64,000 nucleotides of DNA from Magnolia sinica. Its lineage: Eukaryota > Streptophyta > Magnoliopsida > Magnoliales > Magnoliaceae. Location of the stretch: the NCBI RefSeq assembly GCF_029962835.1, contig NC_080582.1, positions 76,752,177-76,816,176 of the forward strand. The letters are read 5' to 3'. How positions within the stretch are numbered: position 1 is the stretch's first letter; the number at the start of each line of letters is the position of its first letter. This document shows, piece by piece, positions 23,284 to 35,003 of the stretch. The notes below the pieces were generated by a model that worked only from the letters and a program-made list of their open reading frames with translations, did not search any database and was not told where the DNA came from. The translations under genes were made by a program, and so were the position numbers.

Positions 23284-24556
23284 TAGGTGTGGGGCCCACT
23301 CTTGGGCTAGTATTCCCAATGGGTCAGCCTGGCACATTGACAGCCCTAAATGGAAGAATCAAGATTGACCCATCCGTTTTTTAAGTCCCGGTCCACACGG
23401 GGTTGTGCTCGGGTCCATAACATCAGAGAACGACTTTGAGGCCCAATTTATAAATGAATCAATCCTGGGCCTATGTTTGTGACTTTGATGGGCTGATTTG
23501 GGCCTGAATATGAAAGCTTATCTGCTGAATATGTGGGGCCCCACTTCTTAAGGTATGATTGAAGTTGGGCCATTTGAGCCCAGTCCATTGCTGCCACTGA
23601 AGGAAAAGGCACGTGTCCATGTGGCACACGGGTATGAGATCCGAACTGTTCATTGCACACGCCTCGAACCAATTGTGCTTGAGCTGGAAAACACAAGAAC
23701 CCAATGATTAAATGTTTTTCGTTAGCCGGCCGCTCTCGCATACACATGGGCCGTAAATACCTGATTCGGACAACCTAGAGAACTGACCGGATCACACACA
23801 TGTGGGCCACTTTGGCATGTGTGGGGCTTCTGTTTGACAGAATGATTAGTATGATCAGCCGACCCACATGATCTTCTGGCGGTCCGGCCCAGCAGTATAC
23901 AGCCCATGTTGTGTATTGAAGTTAGGGCACGGTCATAAGGCCCAATAACTAATTAAGCTGGACCTGGACTTGGCAATGCATGATGAGCTGATGTGATGGC
24001 CCGTCCTGTCCCGATTACTTGAACTGGATTGGGCTATTTATCGGATGAAAATACCCAACGGACATACGGATTAAGAGGCGATTTGCCGTAGGTGTACATA
24101 CATGCCACACATGCAAGATCTTGCCATTCATCTGTGAATACTTGCTGGCTCAAACACCATAGGTAGATGGGCCACTTTTTTAAAAAAATGGATGGGTGGA
24201 ATGTCAGTGGGCTGGGCTGGCTGCATGCTTTTCAGATTGGTTTGCTTCAACTTGGGCTTGGTCTGGAACACTAGACCTGAAGGTCCGTCCAGGTCTAATA
24301 CTAAGCCCAATTAATAATAGGGCTGGGGTCGGTTTATGTTTAGGAGCATAGCAGCCTGGCCTGCCCAGTTTAGGGTTTTATGGGAATTTTATTCCAATAT
24401 AATGCTTGATGGGACACACATAAACGAACGTCCCAGATGATGTAGATGTTGAAAAATAATACAGAAATTATAATTTTCTGTAAAATATGAAAAACCGAAA
24501 AATAATGTAGAATCAGGACAGGCTGAAGCACGCATGAGAATGTTGTCCTTAAAGCA
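23284..24556. other. No gene recognised
   Basis: Mixed sequence with GGGCCCA/TGGGCC words. The overlapping minus-strand open frames at about 23448-23747 and 23722-23907 have no recognisable domain, and I treat them as chance. Confidence 0.5.
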
Positions 24557-24928
24557 TTATTTGGCCCTACTCAAAAAAGATTGAGTATATTGAAAGATTA
24601 CAGACAAATTTCTTTTAAGATACGACGAGCTTGGTGTGAATCTATGTTCAGCAAATATGATGACCAACCAATGAAACTCTTGTACACAAATGTCTGACAG
24701 AAACAATAAAAAGAATAATCCAAGAGAAGCCGGTTGCCTGGATCTTGGTATTAGGCTATTCATAATCACCAAGGACCAAGTGCCCCCATTAGGCCTGGAT
24801 TTTCTATGCTGGTCATCCAAACAGTTTGCAAGTTTTCCATCGGAATGAACTGACACACTAATATTAGCCTGTTTCAACGTTTTTGTGAGCCCACGAATGT
24901 TTTGTTTGTTTCGTTCTTCTGCATTCAA
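24557..24928 (-). CDS. Unrecognised open frame, possible gene fragment
   Basis: A 123-codon minus-strand frame starting at the ATG at 24928. Its first half is hydrophilic and gene-like (NAEERNKQNIRGLTKTLKQ, then ISVSVHSDGKLANCLDDQHR). The codons immediately upstream also stay open, reading KWGL. The second half is hydrophobic with a KRNLSVIFQYTQSF end and looks less like the first, so an exon boundary may lie near the NGGTW residues (about residues 47-51). I do not recognise the family. It sits among repeats with no promoter or neighbours to suggest a function, so a captured or decayed exon is as likely as a real gene. Confidence 0.3.
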   Translation of the reverse strand: MNAEERNKQNIRGLTKTLKQANISVSVHSDGKLANCLDDQHRKSRPNGGTWSLVIMNSLIPRSRQPASLGLFFLLFLSDICVQEFHWLVIIFAEHRFTPSSSYLKRNLSVIFQYTQSFLSRAK

Positions 24929-25202
24929 GCCCCACTTATACTTGTGGCCTGGTCCACTAAGGGATGAAATGGATGTCCCACCGACATTAATGAGGGCTCT
25001 ACAGGGCTTAGTCCTACAGAAATTTATGATGTTAAGGGTATGGCTGATTGAACTTTTAGAGGTTCCTTTGTTTTTTTTTTTAATTACTGATATAAATATT
25101 TAAAAATGAGTAATTATTATTTACTTCAATTTACTTTTCTAATTACAGACATAGTTCTACATGCATAATGACAAAACTACACTTAAAGTAGGGCAATAAA
25201 AA

Positions 25203-25652
25203 TGTGAGGCCCATTGTCATATATGCGATTAATCCACGCCTTTCATTCCTTCCACGACCCCATTTTAAGGTATGAGCAAAAAAATGAGGCAGATCCAATG
25301 GTTAAATGGGTTACATTGGAGGAAATAGTGGGATTAAACCGGCTACCACTGGAAACTTTTTGGGGTAGTAGAAGTTTTGGATCAAGTTGATATTTGTGTT
25401 TTCCCTTTATCCATATCTTTATTACCTTATGAACAGGTTAGATGATAGGTTAGATGATGAAAAAACATTAATATGAGCCTTAAAAAGGAAATAACTTTTA
25501 ATGGTGAATGTTTTTTGAATCACTGTTTCTCCGGTGTCATCCACTTGAGCTTCAAATCTACCTCATTTTTTTGGCCCATGCCCTAAAATGTCATCATAAA
25601 ATGGATGAACCGCGTGAATAAGTCACATACATCATAATGGAGCCCACCATTT
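25203..25652. mobile_element. GGCCCA-type foldback MITE
   Basis: The ends are imperfect inverted counterparts (GAGGCCCATTGTCATATATG..CCACGCC near 25205 against GGATGAACCGCGTGAATAAG..GGAGCCCACC near 25601-25652). The body carries the family words 'gatcaagttgatatttgtgtttt' and 'gaatcactgtttctccggtgtc'. No target duplication was read. Confidence 0.65.
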
Positions 25653-26008
25653 AAATTAGTCTTTTTTATATAGATTTTTGAGGCAAACTTTCTACCTCAT
25701 TTCATTATCCTGACAAATGCATGTATGAAGTGATAATAACTTATTTCTTTGTATTTACAAAAAAACAAAAATAATAATAATAATAATAATCAAAGTGGAC
25801 CCATAAAAATCATATTGAGTTTAGGTGTCTCCTTTTAGGCCTGTTATGACAAATTGAGTCTAGTTGCGTTCTTGTCTGAGTCCATCACACATGGACGTGT
25901 TAAAGTGGTTTTGGTATTAAATGGTTACATATTCGATATATACTGCTTATTTTAATAAAAGAAACGGAGCTTCCAAAGTCATACACGTGCAAGAGCGCCC
26001 GTTCACGC

Positions 26009-26564
26009 GGACGTGGATTAGATACTGACAAGGTCGGTAGGCAAATTGCTACTGAAGTGACGTCACCAAGCTCTGTGGACCCCACCATGATGCATGTGCT
26101 GTATCCATACCGTCTATCCATTTGGAGAGATTGTTTTATTGTATGAGAAAAAGAATGAGATCAATATAAAGTTCAAGTGGATCTCACCATAGAAAACAGT
26201 GGGCACAGTGACATCCACCGTTCAAAACTTCTTAGGAGCCACAGTAGTTTTCAATCAAGCTGATACTTTTATTTTCACTTCATCTATCTCTATGTTAACT
26301 TATGAATAGGTTGGATCTCAAAAATGCATCATGGTGGGCCTATAAATGTTTCAATGGTGGGTGTGACTGGTCCCACGTTTTCTGTGGTGGGTCCACTTGA
26401 ACTTTAGATCTATCTCATTCTTTTTCTAATGCCATAAAATAATCTCTACAAATGAATGGACTATATGAATACAACACATGCATCATGGTGGGGTCCACCG
26501 AGCTTGGTGACGTCCCTTAAGTAGCGATTTGCCTACTGATTTTGTCAGTATGTAATCCGCGTCC
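26009..26564. mobile_element. Mutator-type foldback MITE with 9-bp duplication (8 of 9)
   Basis: The inverted ends GGACGTGGATTAGATACTGA and TCAGTATGTAATCCGCGTCC are followed by further inverted homology for about 100 bases, including GACGTCACCAAGCTC..GTGG. The flanks are CGTTCACGC (26000-26008) and CGTTCACAC (26565-26573). It belongs to the same end family as 21941-22480. Confidence 0.88.
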
Positions 26565-26900
26565 CGTTCACACACATGTATGTCAAAGCGGCAGATATCA
26601 ATGCAGTCAAATCCATCCTTTGGGTGGGCCCAGCTATCTCGATGGTCTTATTTTTCCCAAACTCAAAACCCAGATCCAAAGGGACCCGAAACCGGCTAAC
26701 CCTGGTGTGGTTACTCATATAGGACCCAACCCATTGATAGCCTGATGGTTCTCGGGCCCAATCAGACAAGATTCGAAGCTTTGGACCCAGATCCGAAACG
26801 ACCAACATTGCAATACTTGAATCCGGGTAGCCCGGTGTTGCGAGTCTTAAATACCCGTCTCACACTCGTGTGCCACAACTAGTCTTTCCATCTACACACC

Positions 26901-27167
26901 ATGGATCCGTTGATTCCCAACGTGAATGAAGAACTTCCCAAGAAATTGAAGTTCAAAGCCACCAATATTAATACGTTATATTTCTCTTTTAACCGTTCAT
27001 TTGTGGGCCACAAAATTGAAAGGTTGAGATGGTCCCATCAAGGACGTTTTATTTTTAAACCAGTATCATCCGCGACGCAAACAATGGAAAATCGGCCCCA
27101 CTTGTTCGAATTGAAAACATGTATAATATTTCTACATGAAACTAGGTTGGGTCTATTCATGAAGTAG
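26901..27167 (+). CDS. Small open frame with a good start context, function unknown
   Basis: An 88-codon frame opening CACCATGGATCC, an excellent plant start context, with a TTAAATA box about 50 bases upstream. The protein begins MDPLIPNVNEELPKKLKFKA and has no domain I recognise. The coding quality fades after about 35 residues. It could be a first exon remnant or chance. It stands alone between a Mutator-type MITE and another foldback repeat. Confidence 0.25.
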   Translation: MDPLIPNVNEELPKKLKFKATNINTLYFSFNRSFVGHKIERLRWSHQGRFIFKPVSSATQTMENRPHLFELKTCIIFLHETRLGLFMK

Positions 27168-27369
27168 GCCAAATCTTTATGTTGTGTCAGATCACCGTTG
27201 GTTTAATCATTTTAATGGTTTGGCCCAGGCAAGATTTGAACTGCTCTGATTTTAGTGCCAGATGATAATGACGGTGAAACCAGTTCTTTACACGGCTCTG
27301 ATTTTCTACACGTGGGACATGTTGCGAGAAACGTGCCGCATTAGCATCCACTGAAAATAGTGGGACAGT

Positions 27370-27800
27370 CTACTCACTAGGGGCCAACCGTGATGTATGT
27401 ATATTATCCACGCCGTTCATCCGTTTTTCCAGCTCATTTGAGCCTATGATCCCAAAATTGAAGGATACCATCAGCTCAAATAGACCACATAACAAGGAAA
27501 AAGTAGGGTTCATGACATCCACCGTTTAAACTTTCCTAGAGCCCACGTTGATGTTTATTTGTCATCCAACCTGTTCATGAGGTCACACATACATGGATGA
27601 AGGGTAAATACAAATATCAGCTTAATCGAAAACTTATGTGGGATCCAAGAAGTTTTCAACGGTAGGCATTCAATCCTCTGTTTCCTAGGGTATAGTCCAG
27701 TTAAGCTTTTGATGTGTATCAATTTTTAGCTCAATCACTAAAATGAGCTGGAAAAATGGATGAACGGCATGGATAAGGCACATATATCACAGTGAACTCA
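27370..27800. mobile_element. GGCCCA-type foldback MITE
   Basis: The left half (GTGATGTATGTATATTATCC, ACGCCGTTCATCCG) and right half (ATGGATGAACGGCATGGATA, AGGCACATATATCAC) are inverted counterparts. The internal family words CATCCAACCTGTTCATGAGG and AAATATCAGCTTAATC are present. There is no gene. Confidence 0.75.
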
Positions 27801-27802
27801 CA

Positions 27803-27854
27803 AAGTTTACTGAGTGTGCAGTATGCGCAAGTTTACTGAGTGTGCAGTATGCGC
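27803..27854 (+). repeat. Two-copy 26-bp tandem repeat
   Basis: AAGTTTACTGAGTGTGCAGT plus ATGCGC is repeated exactly twice, abutting the SINE target site. Confidence 0.95.
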
Positions 27855-27860
27855 TCATCT

Positions 27861-28008
27861 ACACCATGATCCATAGCTCAAGTGGTAGACTGACTGAAAG
27901 ATACCTCGTATCAACACTGAGGTCTTTGATATCGATTCCCTAGTGGGGGTGGTTAACGGTGAAGTGTGACTGACAGTGGGTGTACTAACACGCTAACAAA
28001 AAGAAAAA
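27861..28008 (+). mobile_element. tRNA-derived SINE with 15-bp target duplication
   Basis: A 148-bp unit. Its head has an A-box-like TAGCTCAAGTGGTAGA and a B-box-like GATATCGATTCCC about 50 bases later, followed by GTGGGGGTGG and an A-rich tail (AAAAAGAAAAA). The flanks are AGTATGCGCTCATCT (27846-27860) and AGTATGAGCTCATCT (28009-28023), 14 of 15 identical. SINEs are moved by LINE enzymes in trans, which leaves duplications of this length. It codes for no protein. Confidence 0.92.
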
Positions 28009-28023
28009 AGTATGAGCTCATCT

Positions 28024-28834
28024 CCCACAAAAAAAGAATTCGTTTCACCTTCTTGGCAATGATCAGAGCCGTCCACATTGTGGAATCTATACTAAATAAA
28101 TCACATTAAGTAATTTTCACCATCATTTCGGTAGATAAATTTATAACAAGGAAAAGGAATATTTCAACGGCTAGCGTTCAACTCTAAGTATTAAAGTTTA
28201 AAATAATCAGAATGAGTGATTATGAAACAAAAGAGTGAGTATTCTATTAAAAATAATATGGACGGTTCAAATGATCAGAGCATCTATCATCTGGGCCCCA
28301 GTGGATGACGACGCATATAGGATCCTGAATCGCGACAAGAGAGACAAATAGAGTTATGATAGTCAGGCAGAGTATGATGCATGATACTCTGGCATTCAGA
28401 AATCGTACAAGCCGCATTAGTTAACTCAAGTTAAATCGAATTCTGGAAGCCTCTGTCACTAAATTACCACCTCAAAGTCAGATTGATTGAACAAATCCCA
28501 GCCTCTGATTCGGAGATGCTTCCTTTAGGATGATTGGATTTTTTCTTTTCATTTTTAACCGTCCATTAAAATCTCCACCAATCTGATGGTCAGATGACCA
28601 AATAAGAGCAATTATGGTTCATGATACATCTAAACAAACACAAATAATTTAAACAGTTTAACTTAAATAACATATATTTTCTACGTATGCAAATTTTAAG
28701 CGCTGCGTTTCGTCCATCACATTCTACCAGAGTATAAGAGTTCTTGTATAAAAATCTCCCTCTTCGCTGTACTGGACGCGGTTTGGCCAGCGACCCAGCA
28801 CCAGGCCACCAGCTTGTGCCAAAACCGTGTGAGA
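28024..28834. other. No gene recognised
   Basis: AT-rich sequence without domains. A few GGGCCC words occur near 28290. Confidence 0.5.
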
Positions 28835-29225
28835 CTGTATTTAATCTATGCTATCCATTATTTTTTCAGATGATTTTAGAATATGATCCTAAAAATAAAG
28901 TAATCCAAATCAAAGGAGAACCACATCACAGGAAAACAGTTTTGATTGAACGTCCACCGTTAAAAACTTTCGAAGAACCATTGAAATATTTATTTTCCAT
29001 TTAATCTATTGATAAGGTTACTCTGGCTTAAATGAGTTGAAAACCAAATATCAGTTTGATCCAAAACTTTTATAGCCTGAAAAGCTTTTCATTATAAGTG
29101 CCCATTCTCCATTATTTCTTATGATATAGTCCACTTAAGAGTTAAATTTGATAATATAAAATGATTTTAAAAGATAGATAAATAATATAAATAAAACACA
29201 TATATCATAATAGGGTCTGTGGAGG
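28835..29225. mobile_element. GGCCCA-type foldback MITE, eroded
   Basis: Family words in the usual order: ACTGTATTTAATCTATGC..CCATTATTTTTTCAGATG, then GTCCACCGTTAAAAACTTTC, then TCAGTTTGATCCAAAACTTTT, then ATAAAACACATATATCATAA. The inverted ends are degenerate. Confidence 0.6.
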
Positions 29226-29544
29226 TCTAAAAATTCATCTTATGAATAACATGGATACTCTGGCTAAGTCTGACAGTAACAAAGTGCCATGTAAAAAGGA
29301 ATCGGATTGTGTACTGAGGAACTCAGTACGCTAAGGCCTACTGAGTTGACCTGTCACGAGCTTATTGGGTCTAAGATGTGGGGCCACTTCCCTCCTCCAA
29401 ACGCCGTTAGCTTCTCTTTCCCTCTATCTTCCGTGCAAAGAGGAAACGTGGAAGGATCTACAGCAGCTCTATCCCCAGCGAAAATTGGATTGCGCACCGA
29501 TCGAGTTACTCAATACAGTTTAATTGTACAAAGTAAACTTAGTT

Positions 29545-30240
29545 GGGCCCACCTTGAATGTATGTGGTCTATCCATGCCATCCATTAGTTTTTACAACTA
29601 ATTTAAGGCGTTCAGCTCAAAATTTAAGCATATCCAAAGATCAAGTGGATCATACTACAGGAAATAGTAGGAGTAATGATTTCCACCGTTAAAACCTTGG
29701 TAGGCCCTACAGTGATTTTTATTTGTCATTCAACCTGTTCATGATATCACGAAGACATAGATGAAGGGAAAACACATATATAAGCTTGATCCAAAACTTC
29801 TGTGGCCCTAAGAATTTTTCAATGGTAGACATTCAATTCACATTGTTTCTTTAACACCTCGCACTTCTAACACGCAGGTATTACCACTTAAAACCTACAT
29901 CAATGAAAATCCAGAGTCAATTAACCAAACAACTTGTACTCAACGTGTGCAGGATGGGGCTTCCAATCATCGTTAAAGCCACCCATCAAAGGCCCTAGGA
30001 ACTGAATTGCACCCTACATTAGTCAAGAAGGTAACCTTGATTAAACATCTTGAGTTAAAACAGTTTTTAAGTCAACTGATAGTAAAGAAACGAAACGACG
30101 CTCTAGTAATTGACCTTCGAGGGCTAGTGGATGACAAACCAAGCACCACTGCGTCTCAAATCCATATTTAGCTGTTGAAATCAAGTATCAAACCGATCCA
30201 GCCATCGGATCAATGAATATTAGGCCAAATAGAGCCTAGG
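29545..30240. repeat. Truncated foldback MITE followed by an LTR-like fragment
   Basis: 29545-29850 is the left and central part of a GGCCCA-type MITE, broken after CAATTCACATTGTTTC. From about 29851 the text ACACCTCGCACTTCTAACAC resembles the start of gypsy-type LTRs that open with an AACRCC-type word. No partner end is visible. Confidence 0.4.
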
Positions 30241-30587
30241 ACGTGTGATACGGCCCACCTGGGCCTCAGTCCCAGCCCAAACTGGGCCAGGACCCTTAAG
30301 TAGGACTCCTAAGAGGAATGAACGGAGTGGATTTATCACAAACATCACAGTAGACCCCACACGGAGTGTGTGCGCACCCCGTGCACCTATGCACGACGTG
30401 CACTGGACAAGCCTGTCTGGTCAAACAAGCTTTGATCAAACTCATCCGCAAAAAGGTGGATTTCTCCCACCAAATGACCATTTGAATCTGGTGGACTTTA
30501 GCTCCCATAGTGGCCCACCCTGGGCACTATCTGGATGATCCGAGCCGTTCATCAAACTCATGGGGTCCGTCCAACCAAAACCTTAGG

Positions 30588-31220
30588 GCGTGTTTGGACG
30601 GGCGGCCTACAATGGAGTAGCCCGTATTAGGTGGGATAGGCTCCTCGAATCCCACAACTTCCGTATAGCCGTCTGTTTGGACGAGCGGTGAATTGAGCAC
30701 GGATGAGAAAATCCGCGGGATTTGGGAGGATTTTATCGCTAGATTCGAGGGGTTATCGGTGGTATGGTGAAATCCTACGAGAGCAATGCTGGATTGGGGT
30801 TTTTTCTCCCTACCACTCTCACGCCCGATGTCCATCGTATGGATGAAACCCGGATCAGTTTTCAGATGTTGGGATTTGGCGGTTTGGCGGAAGAGATGGT
30901 AGCGGGAGATGATTATTTTGGCGCGAAATGGGGTTATAAGAAGCCATTTCAGGTCACGATGGCCGTCATCAATCGAGCAGGCGCTACCATCACGAGCTGA
31001 CGGTGTTCTAGGGCGAAGGTAGGTCCTCTTCCTCTCCCAAATTCTATGAGTAAACCCGATTTCTCTTGCATGTTCCAGTAAGGCCTGATTTGTGTTGCGC
31101 ATGAGAGGGATGAGGTGGTTTTCCATGCATGTGATGTACGAGGCTTCGTCATAGGCGAGACAGGCCCTCCGATATGGATTTGGCCTATGTCGTTGGCTAC
31201 GACGGTTTTGTTTAACATTC
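30588..31220 (+). mobile_element. Possible Harbinger-like left end
   Basis: GGGCGTGTTTGGACGGGCGG follows TTA, a target triplet for PIF/Harbinger elements, and a related phrase (TCTGTTTGGACGAGCGG) recurs 90 bases later. The rest is moderately GC-rich with short open frames on both strands and no recognised domain. The CACTA end at 31224 interrupts whatever this is. No right end was identified. Confidence 0.35.
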
Positions 31221-31223
31221 TAA

Positions 31224-32040
31224 CATTACAAAAAAGAGAGTTTTTACCGACGAAACTTTTAGCAACGAAAATTTTCGTCGCTAAAGGGTGTTTTGAATTT
31301 TAAAAAATACAAAAAATCAAAAAGTTTCCTTTTAGCGACGAAATTAATTTCATAGCTAAAGGTGACTTTTAGCGACAAAAATTTACATCCCTAAAGGGTA
31401 TTTTGAATTTTTGAAAAAAACAAAAAGTCAAGAAGTTTCCTTTTAGCGACGAAATTAATTTCGTAGCGAAAAGCCACCTTTAGCGACAAAAATTTTCGTC
31501 GCTAAAGGTATTTTGAATTTTTGAAAAAATAAAAAAGTCAAGAAGTTTCCTTTTAGCGACGAAATTAATTTTGTAGCTAAAGGAGACTTTTAGCGACGAA
31601 AATTTTCATCGCTAAAGGGTGTATTGGATTTTTGAAAAAAACAAAAAATCGAGAAGTTTCCTTTTAGCGATGAAATTAATTTTGTAGCTAAAGGTGACTT
31701 TTAGTGACGAAAAAGGTGTTTTGAATTTTTGAAAAAAATAAAAAATCGAGAAGTTTCCTTTTAGCGACGAAATTAATTTCATATCTAAAGGTGACTTTTA
31801 GCGATGAAAATTTTCGTCGCTAAATGTGTTTTGAATTTTTGAAAAAACCAAAAAAGTCAAATAGTTTCCTTTTAGCGACGAAATTAATTTCGTAGCTAAA
31901 AGCCACCTTTAGCGACGAAAATTTTTGTCGCTAAAAGGTGTTTTGAATTTTAACAAAAAAATATTTCGCGCTGTCTTGGAAATGTTCGCTGTAAGACTTT
32001 TACCAATGAAAATGTTCGTCGGTAAAAGTGTTTTTCCTAA
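31224..32040 (+). repeat. CACTA left terminus and subterminal repeat array
   Basis: A 111-bp unit is repeated about six times. The marker AGTTTCC is at 31323, 31434, 31544, 31655, 31752 and 31863. Each unit carries TTTAGCGACGAAATTAATTT and the near-perfect palindrome GCGACGAAAATTTTCGTCGC. Such arrays bind the TNPA-like protein in CACTA elements and can fold into hairpins. Confidence 0.85.
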
Positions 32041-32120
32041 ATTTTTTCCCGACGGTAGAAAATCATCAATAATAATGTAAAAATGTTTTAATTTAAAAAA
32101 AAAATTGTCGGTAAAAATGT

Positions 32121-32158
<38 letters not shown>
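32121..32158 (+). repeat. (GT)n microsatellite
   Basis: A near-pure GT run. The minus-strand open frame over it is a Thr-His repeat artefact. Confidence 0.95.
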
Positions 32159-32160
<2 letters not shown>

Positions 32161-32689
32161 TTTTTGTATCATATGAGTGGAAAAATTTTATATATATATA
32201 ATTAATTAATTAATTAAAAGGTAATATTTAAATGATTCGTAATATCACATAAAAAAAATATTGAAAAGAATATCACATGTTTGTATTTCAAATTTTTTTG
32301 AAATATTTTATAATAAAAATGTTATTTTATTAAAAGAGTAAAAAAAATATACATTTTTAACCTCTACCGTTTAAAATTTCTTGGAGGCCATAGAAATTTT
32401 GGATCAAGTTGATATTTGTGTTTTCTATTCATTCATATATATTTTATATTATGAACAACCTTTAATCGTTTTTCGACAATCTGATCAATCCAAATTAAAG
32501 AGTAAATAACTTCAAATGTTTAAATCAAAATTCACTCAAATTGTTGATCAATCTTGTTTGCCCAATATCTTTCTCATGTGTAGCATGATCGGGGCGAGTA
32601 ACTAGTTAAATTGAGGGTAATGATTAGTAAAATAGAGTGAATGGACCAGACATGTAAAATGGGCCAAATATTCTGGTCAAAATTATGAC

Positions 32690-34460
32690 CCAACTTACTA
32701 ACCTCGTGAGAACCTAAGAATTGATGTTAGTAAGTTTTGTGGGCCCCATCATGATGTGTGTCGAACATCAACACCGTGGATTTGATGTGTCCCATTTAAG
32801 TTATGAGATATCTCTTCATTTATATCTTTTTGATATTATGAACATGTTGGATGTCAAATAAACATTATTATGGGCCCAAGGAAGGTATCAACGGTGGAAA
32901 TCATTATTCCACACTGTTTTGCGTGGCATGGTACACTTGAGTTTTGGATTTACCGAAAATTTGGGATTAACCCACACCGTTCATCCATTTTTTGAGATAA
33001 TTTTAGAGAATTATCCAAAAAATGAATCATATCCAAATATTAAATGGACCACACCACAAATAAGGGGAACGGATTGACTACTCCCCTGACACTATCCAAT
33101 GGCTGGTGGTTGGTGCTCTGTGAGCCCTACCATGGTGTATGTGTTTAATCCACGTCGTTTATCTATTTTTAAAGATCATCTTATGGTATGAGACCAAAAA
33201 TGAGATATATCCAAATCGTAAGTGAACCACATTCCAGGAAACAGTGTTGAATGAGCGTCAACCATTAAAAAACATTTTAGGGCCATAAAAGTTTTGGATC
33301 AAGCTGATTTTTGTTTTTCCCTTCATCTGGCCATGTATGACCTAATCAACATATTGGATGTCAAATAAACAATAGAGTGGGCCTTAGGATGATTTTAATG
33401 ATGGATATCCAATCACTATTGTTTTCATGTGGTGTGGTGCACCTGACATATCAATTTATATACTTCTCAATTTTGGGATCGAGTCATAAAATGATCTTTA
33501 TATACCTCTCAATTTAGGACCACACCACATTTTGGATGAAGCTAATATTTGTCATATATATATATATATATATTCCTTTATGTCTGACCTAATCAACAGG
33601 TCAAATAAAAATAAATATTACAGTGGGCACTAAGGTGGGCCCATAAAGTTTTTAATAGTGGGTATTCAATTACCATTGTTTTTTATGTTGTAGTCTACTT
33701 AAGATTTGAATATGATTCATTTTTGGGCTCATATCATACAATGAGTTGGCAAAACAAATGGACCATATGGATATACAATATATAAATCAAAGTAGGCCCA
33801 AGGTCAAGTCTGGCATCAGGTTGGCTGAGGTCAGGTCAAAGGAGGTGGGCAACAAAGAGCTCTGTTGGGGCTTGTATGACCTAATAAACAGATTGGATGT
33901 CAAATAAACAGTAAAGTGGGCCTTAGGAGGATTTTAAAGATGGATATCCAATCACTATTGTTTTCATGTGGTGTGGTCCACCTGAGATTTATATACCTCT
34001 CATTTTTGGGCCCCACCATGATGTATGTTTTGTATCCACACTTTCCATCCATTTGGAGAGATCATTTTAGGGCAATGTCCAAAGAACGAGTTAAATCCAA
34101 AGTTCCAGTGGACCCCAGCACAGAAAACAGTGGGACGGTAATGCCCACCATTAAAAACTTCTAAAGGCCACAAAAGTTTTCGATCAAGTGATATTTGTGT
34201 ATTCCCTTATTACATGTTTTTTTTTTCTTATAACTTTTGAACCAGTTGGATTTCAAATAAACATTATGATGGGCCTTAGGATAGTTTCAACGGTGGGAAT
34301 CACCCTCCCCGTTGTTTTCTGTGGCAGGGTGCACTACAAATTTTTGTCTGTCTCATTCTTTGGCTAATGACTTAAAATGATATCTTAAAATGGATGGACG
34401 GTGTGGAGATAACAAATACATCATATGTTTTATATTTTTTTAAATATTATATATATATAT
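32690..34460. repeat. Cluster of GGGCCC-type foldback MITE fragments
   Basis: At least three overlapping copies or part-copies are recognisable (about 32740-33060, 33110-33780, 34005-34430) by GGGCCCCA..ATGATGTATG, CCACTGTTTTCTGTGG-like and GGATGGACGGTGTGGA words. A 130-bp block (TATGACCTAAT..GATATCCAATCACTATTGTT) occurs at about 33350 and again at about 33877. There is no gene. Confidence 0.65.
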
Positions 34461-34462
34461 AT

Positions 34463-34992
34463 GGAAAAGGTACTATGCTAAGCTCCCGTGAGGTCGAGCT
34501 GTGGGCCCCACCGTGATGCGTGTCGACCATCAACACCGTGCATTTGATGGGTCCCCTCTAAATTATGGGATATCCCAAAAATCAGCCGTATACGGAACTC
34601 AGGTGGGCCATACCATCTAAAATCATGTGAAGACACCGTTAAAACATATAAAAGCACTTGGTGGGGCCCACTTGAGTTTTGAATGTTGCTGAAACTTGGT
34701 CTGAACCCTCATCCAAGTGGGACACACATAATGGATGGGCTGGATTTGCAAACCACATCTCGGTGGGCCCAGAAAATGATTATGAATGTTTTATGGTGCA
34801 CGGCCCCTCCCCACTTCTGTATGTGGTGTGGCCCACACAAGTCACGGATTAACTTGATTGTTGAGACCTAGGCCCACGATGGAATGGTGCATCTGACTGA
34901 TAGGGTAGATGTTCAAAACGCATCACGGTGGGGCCCACATAGCTTGACCTCATGGGACGGACTCATGAGGTCGAGCGCATAGTACCTTTTCC
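34463..34992. mobile_element. Foldback MITE with GGAAAAGG ends (530 bp)
   Basis: The inverted ends are GGAAAAGGTACTATGC and GCATAGTACCTTTTCC. Further inverted words follow inward (GAGGTCGAGC near both ends; GGGCCCCACCGTGATGCGTG against AACGCATCACGGTGGGGCCC). The flanks are ATATATAT on both sides, consistent with but not proof of an 8-9-bp duplication. Confidence 0.8.
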
Positions 34993-35003
34993 CATATATA
35001 TAT

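Noticed and set aside
30245..31220. Genuine host gene on either strand
   Set aside because: Competing frames of similar length on both strands, no recognised domain and no splice pattern.
31224..32040. CRISPR-like array of regular repeats and spacers
   Set aside because: The 111-bp units are similar throughout without unique spacers, this is plant DNA, and the ends are CACTA-type.
31909..32172. Minus-strand open frame with a Thr-His run
   Set aside because: It is the translation of the (GT)n microsatellite and subterminal repeats.
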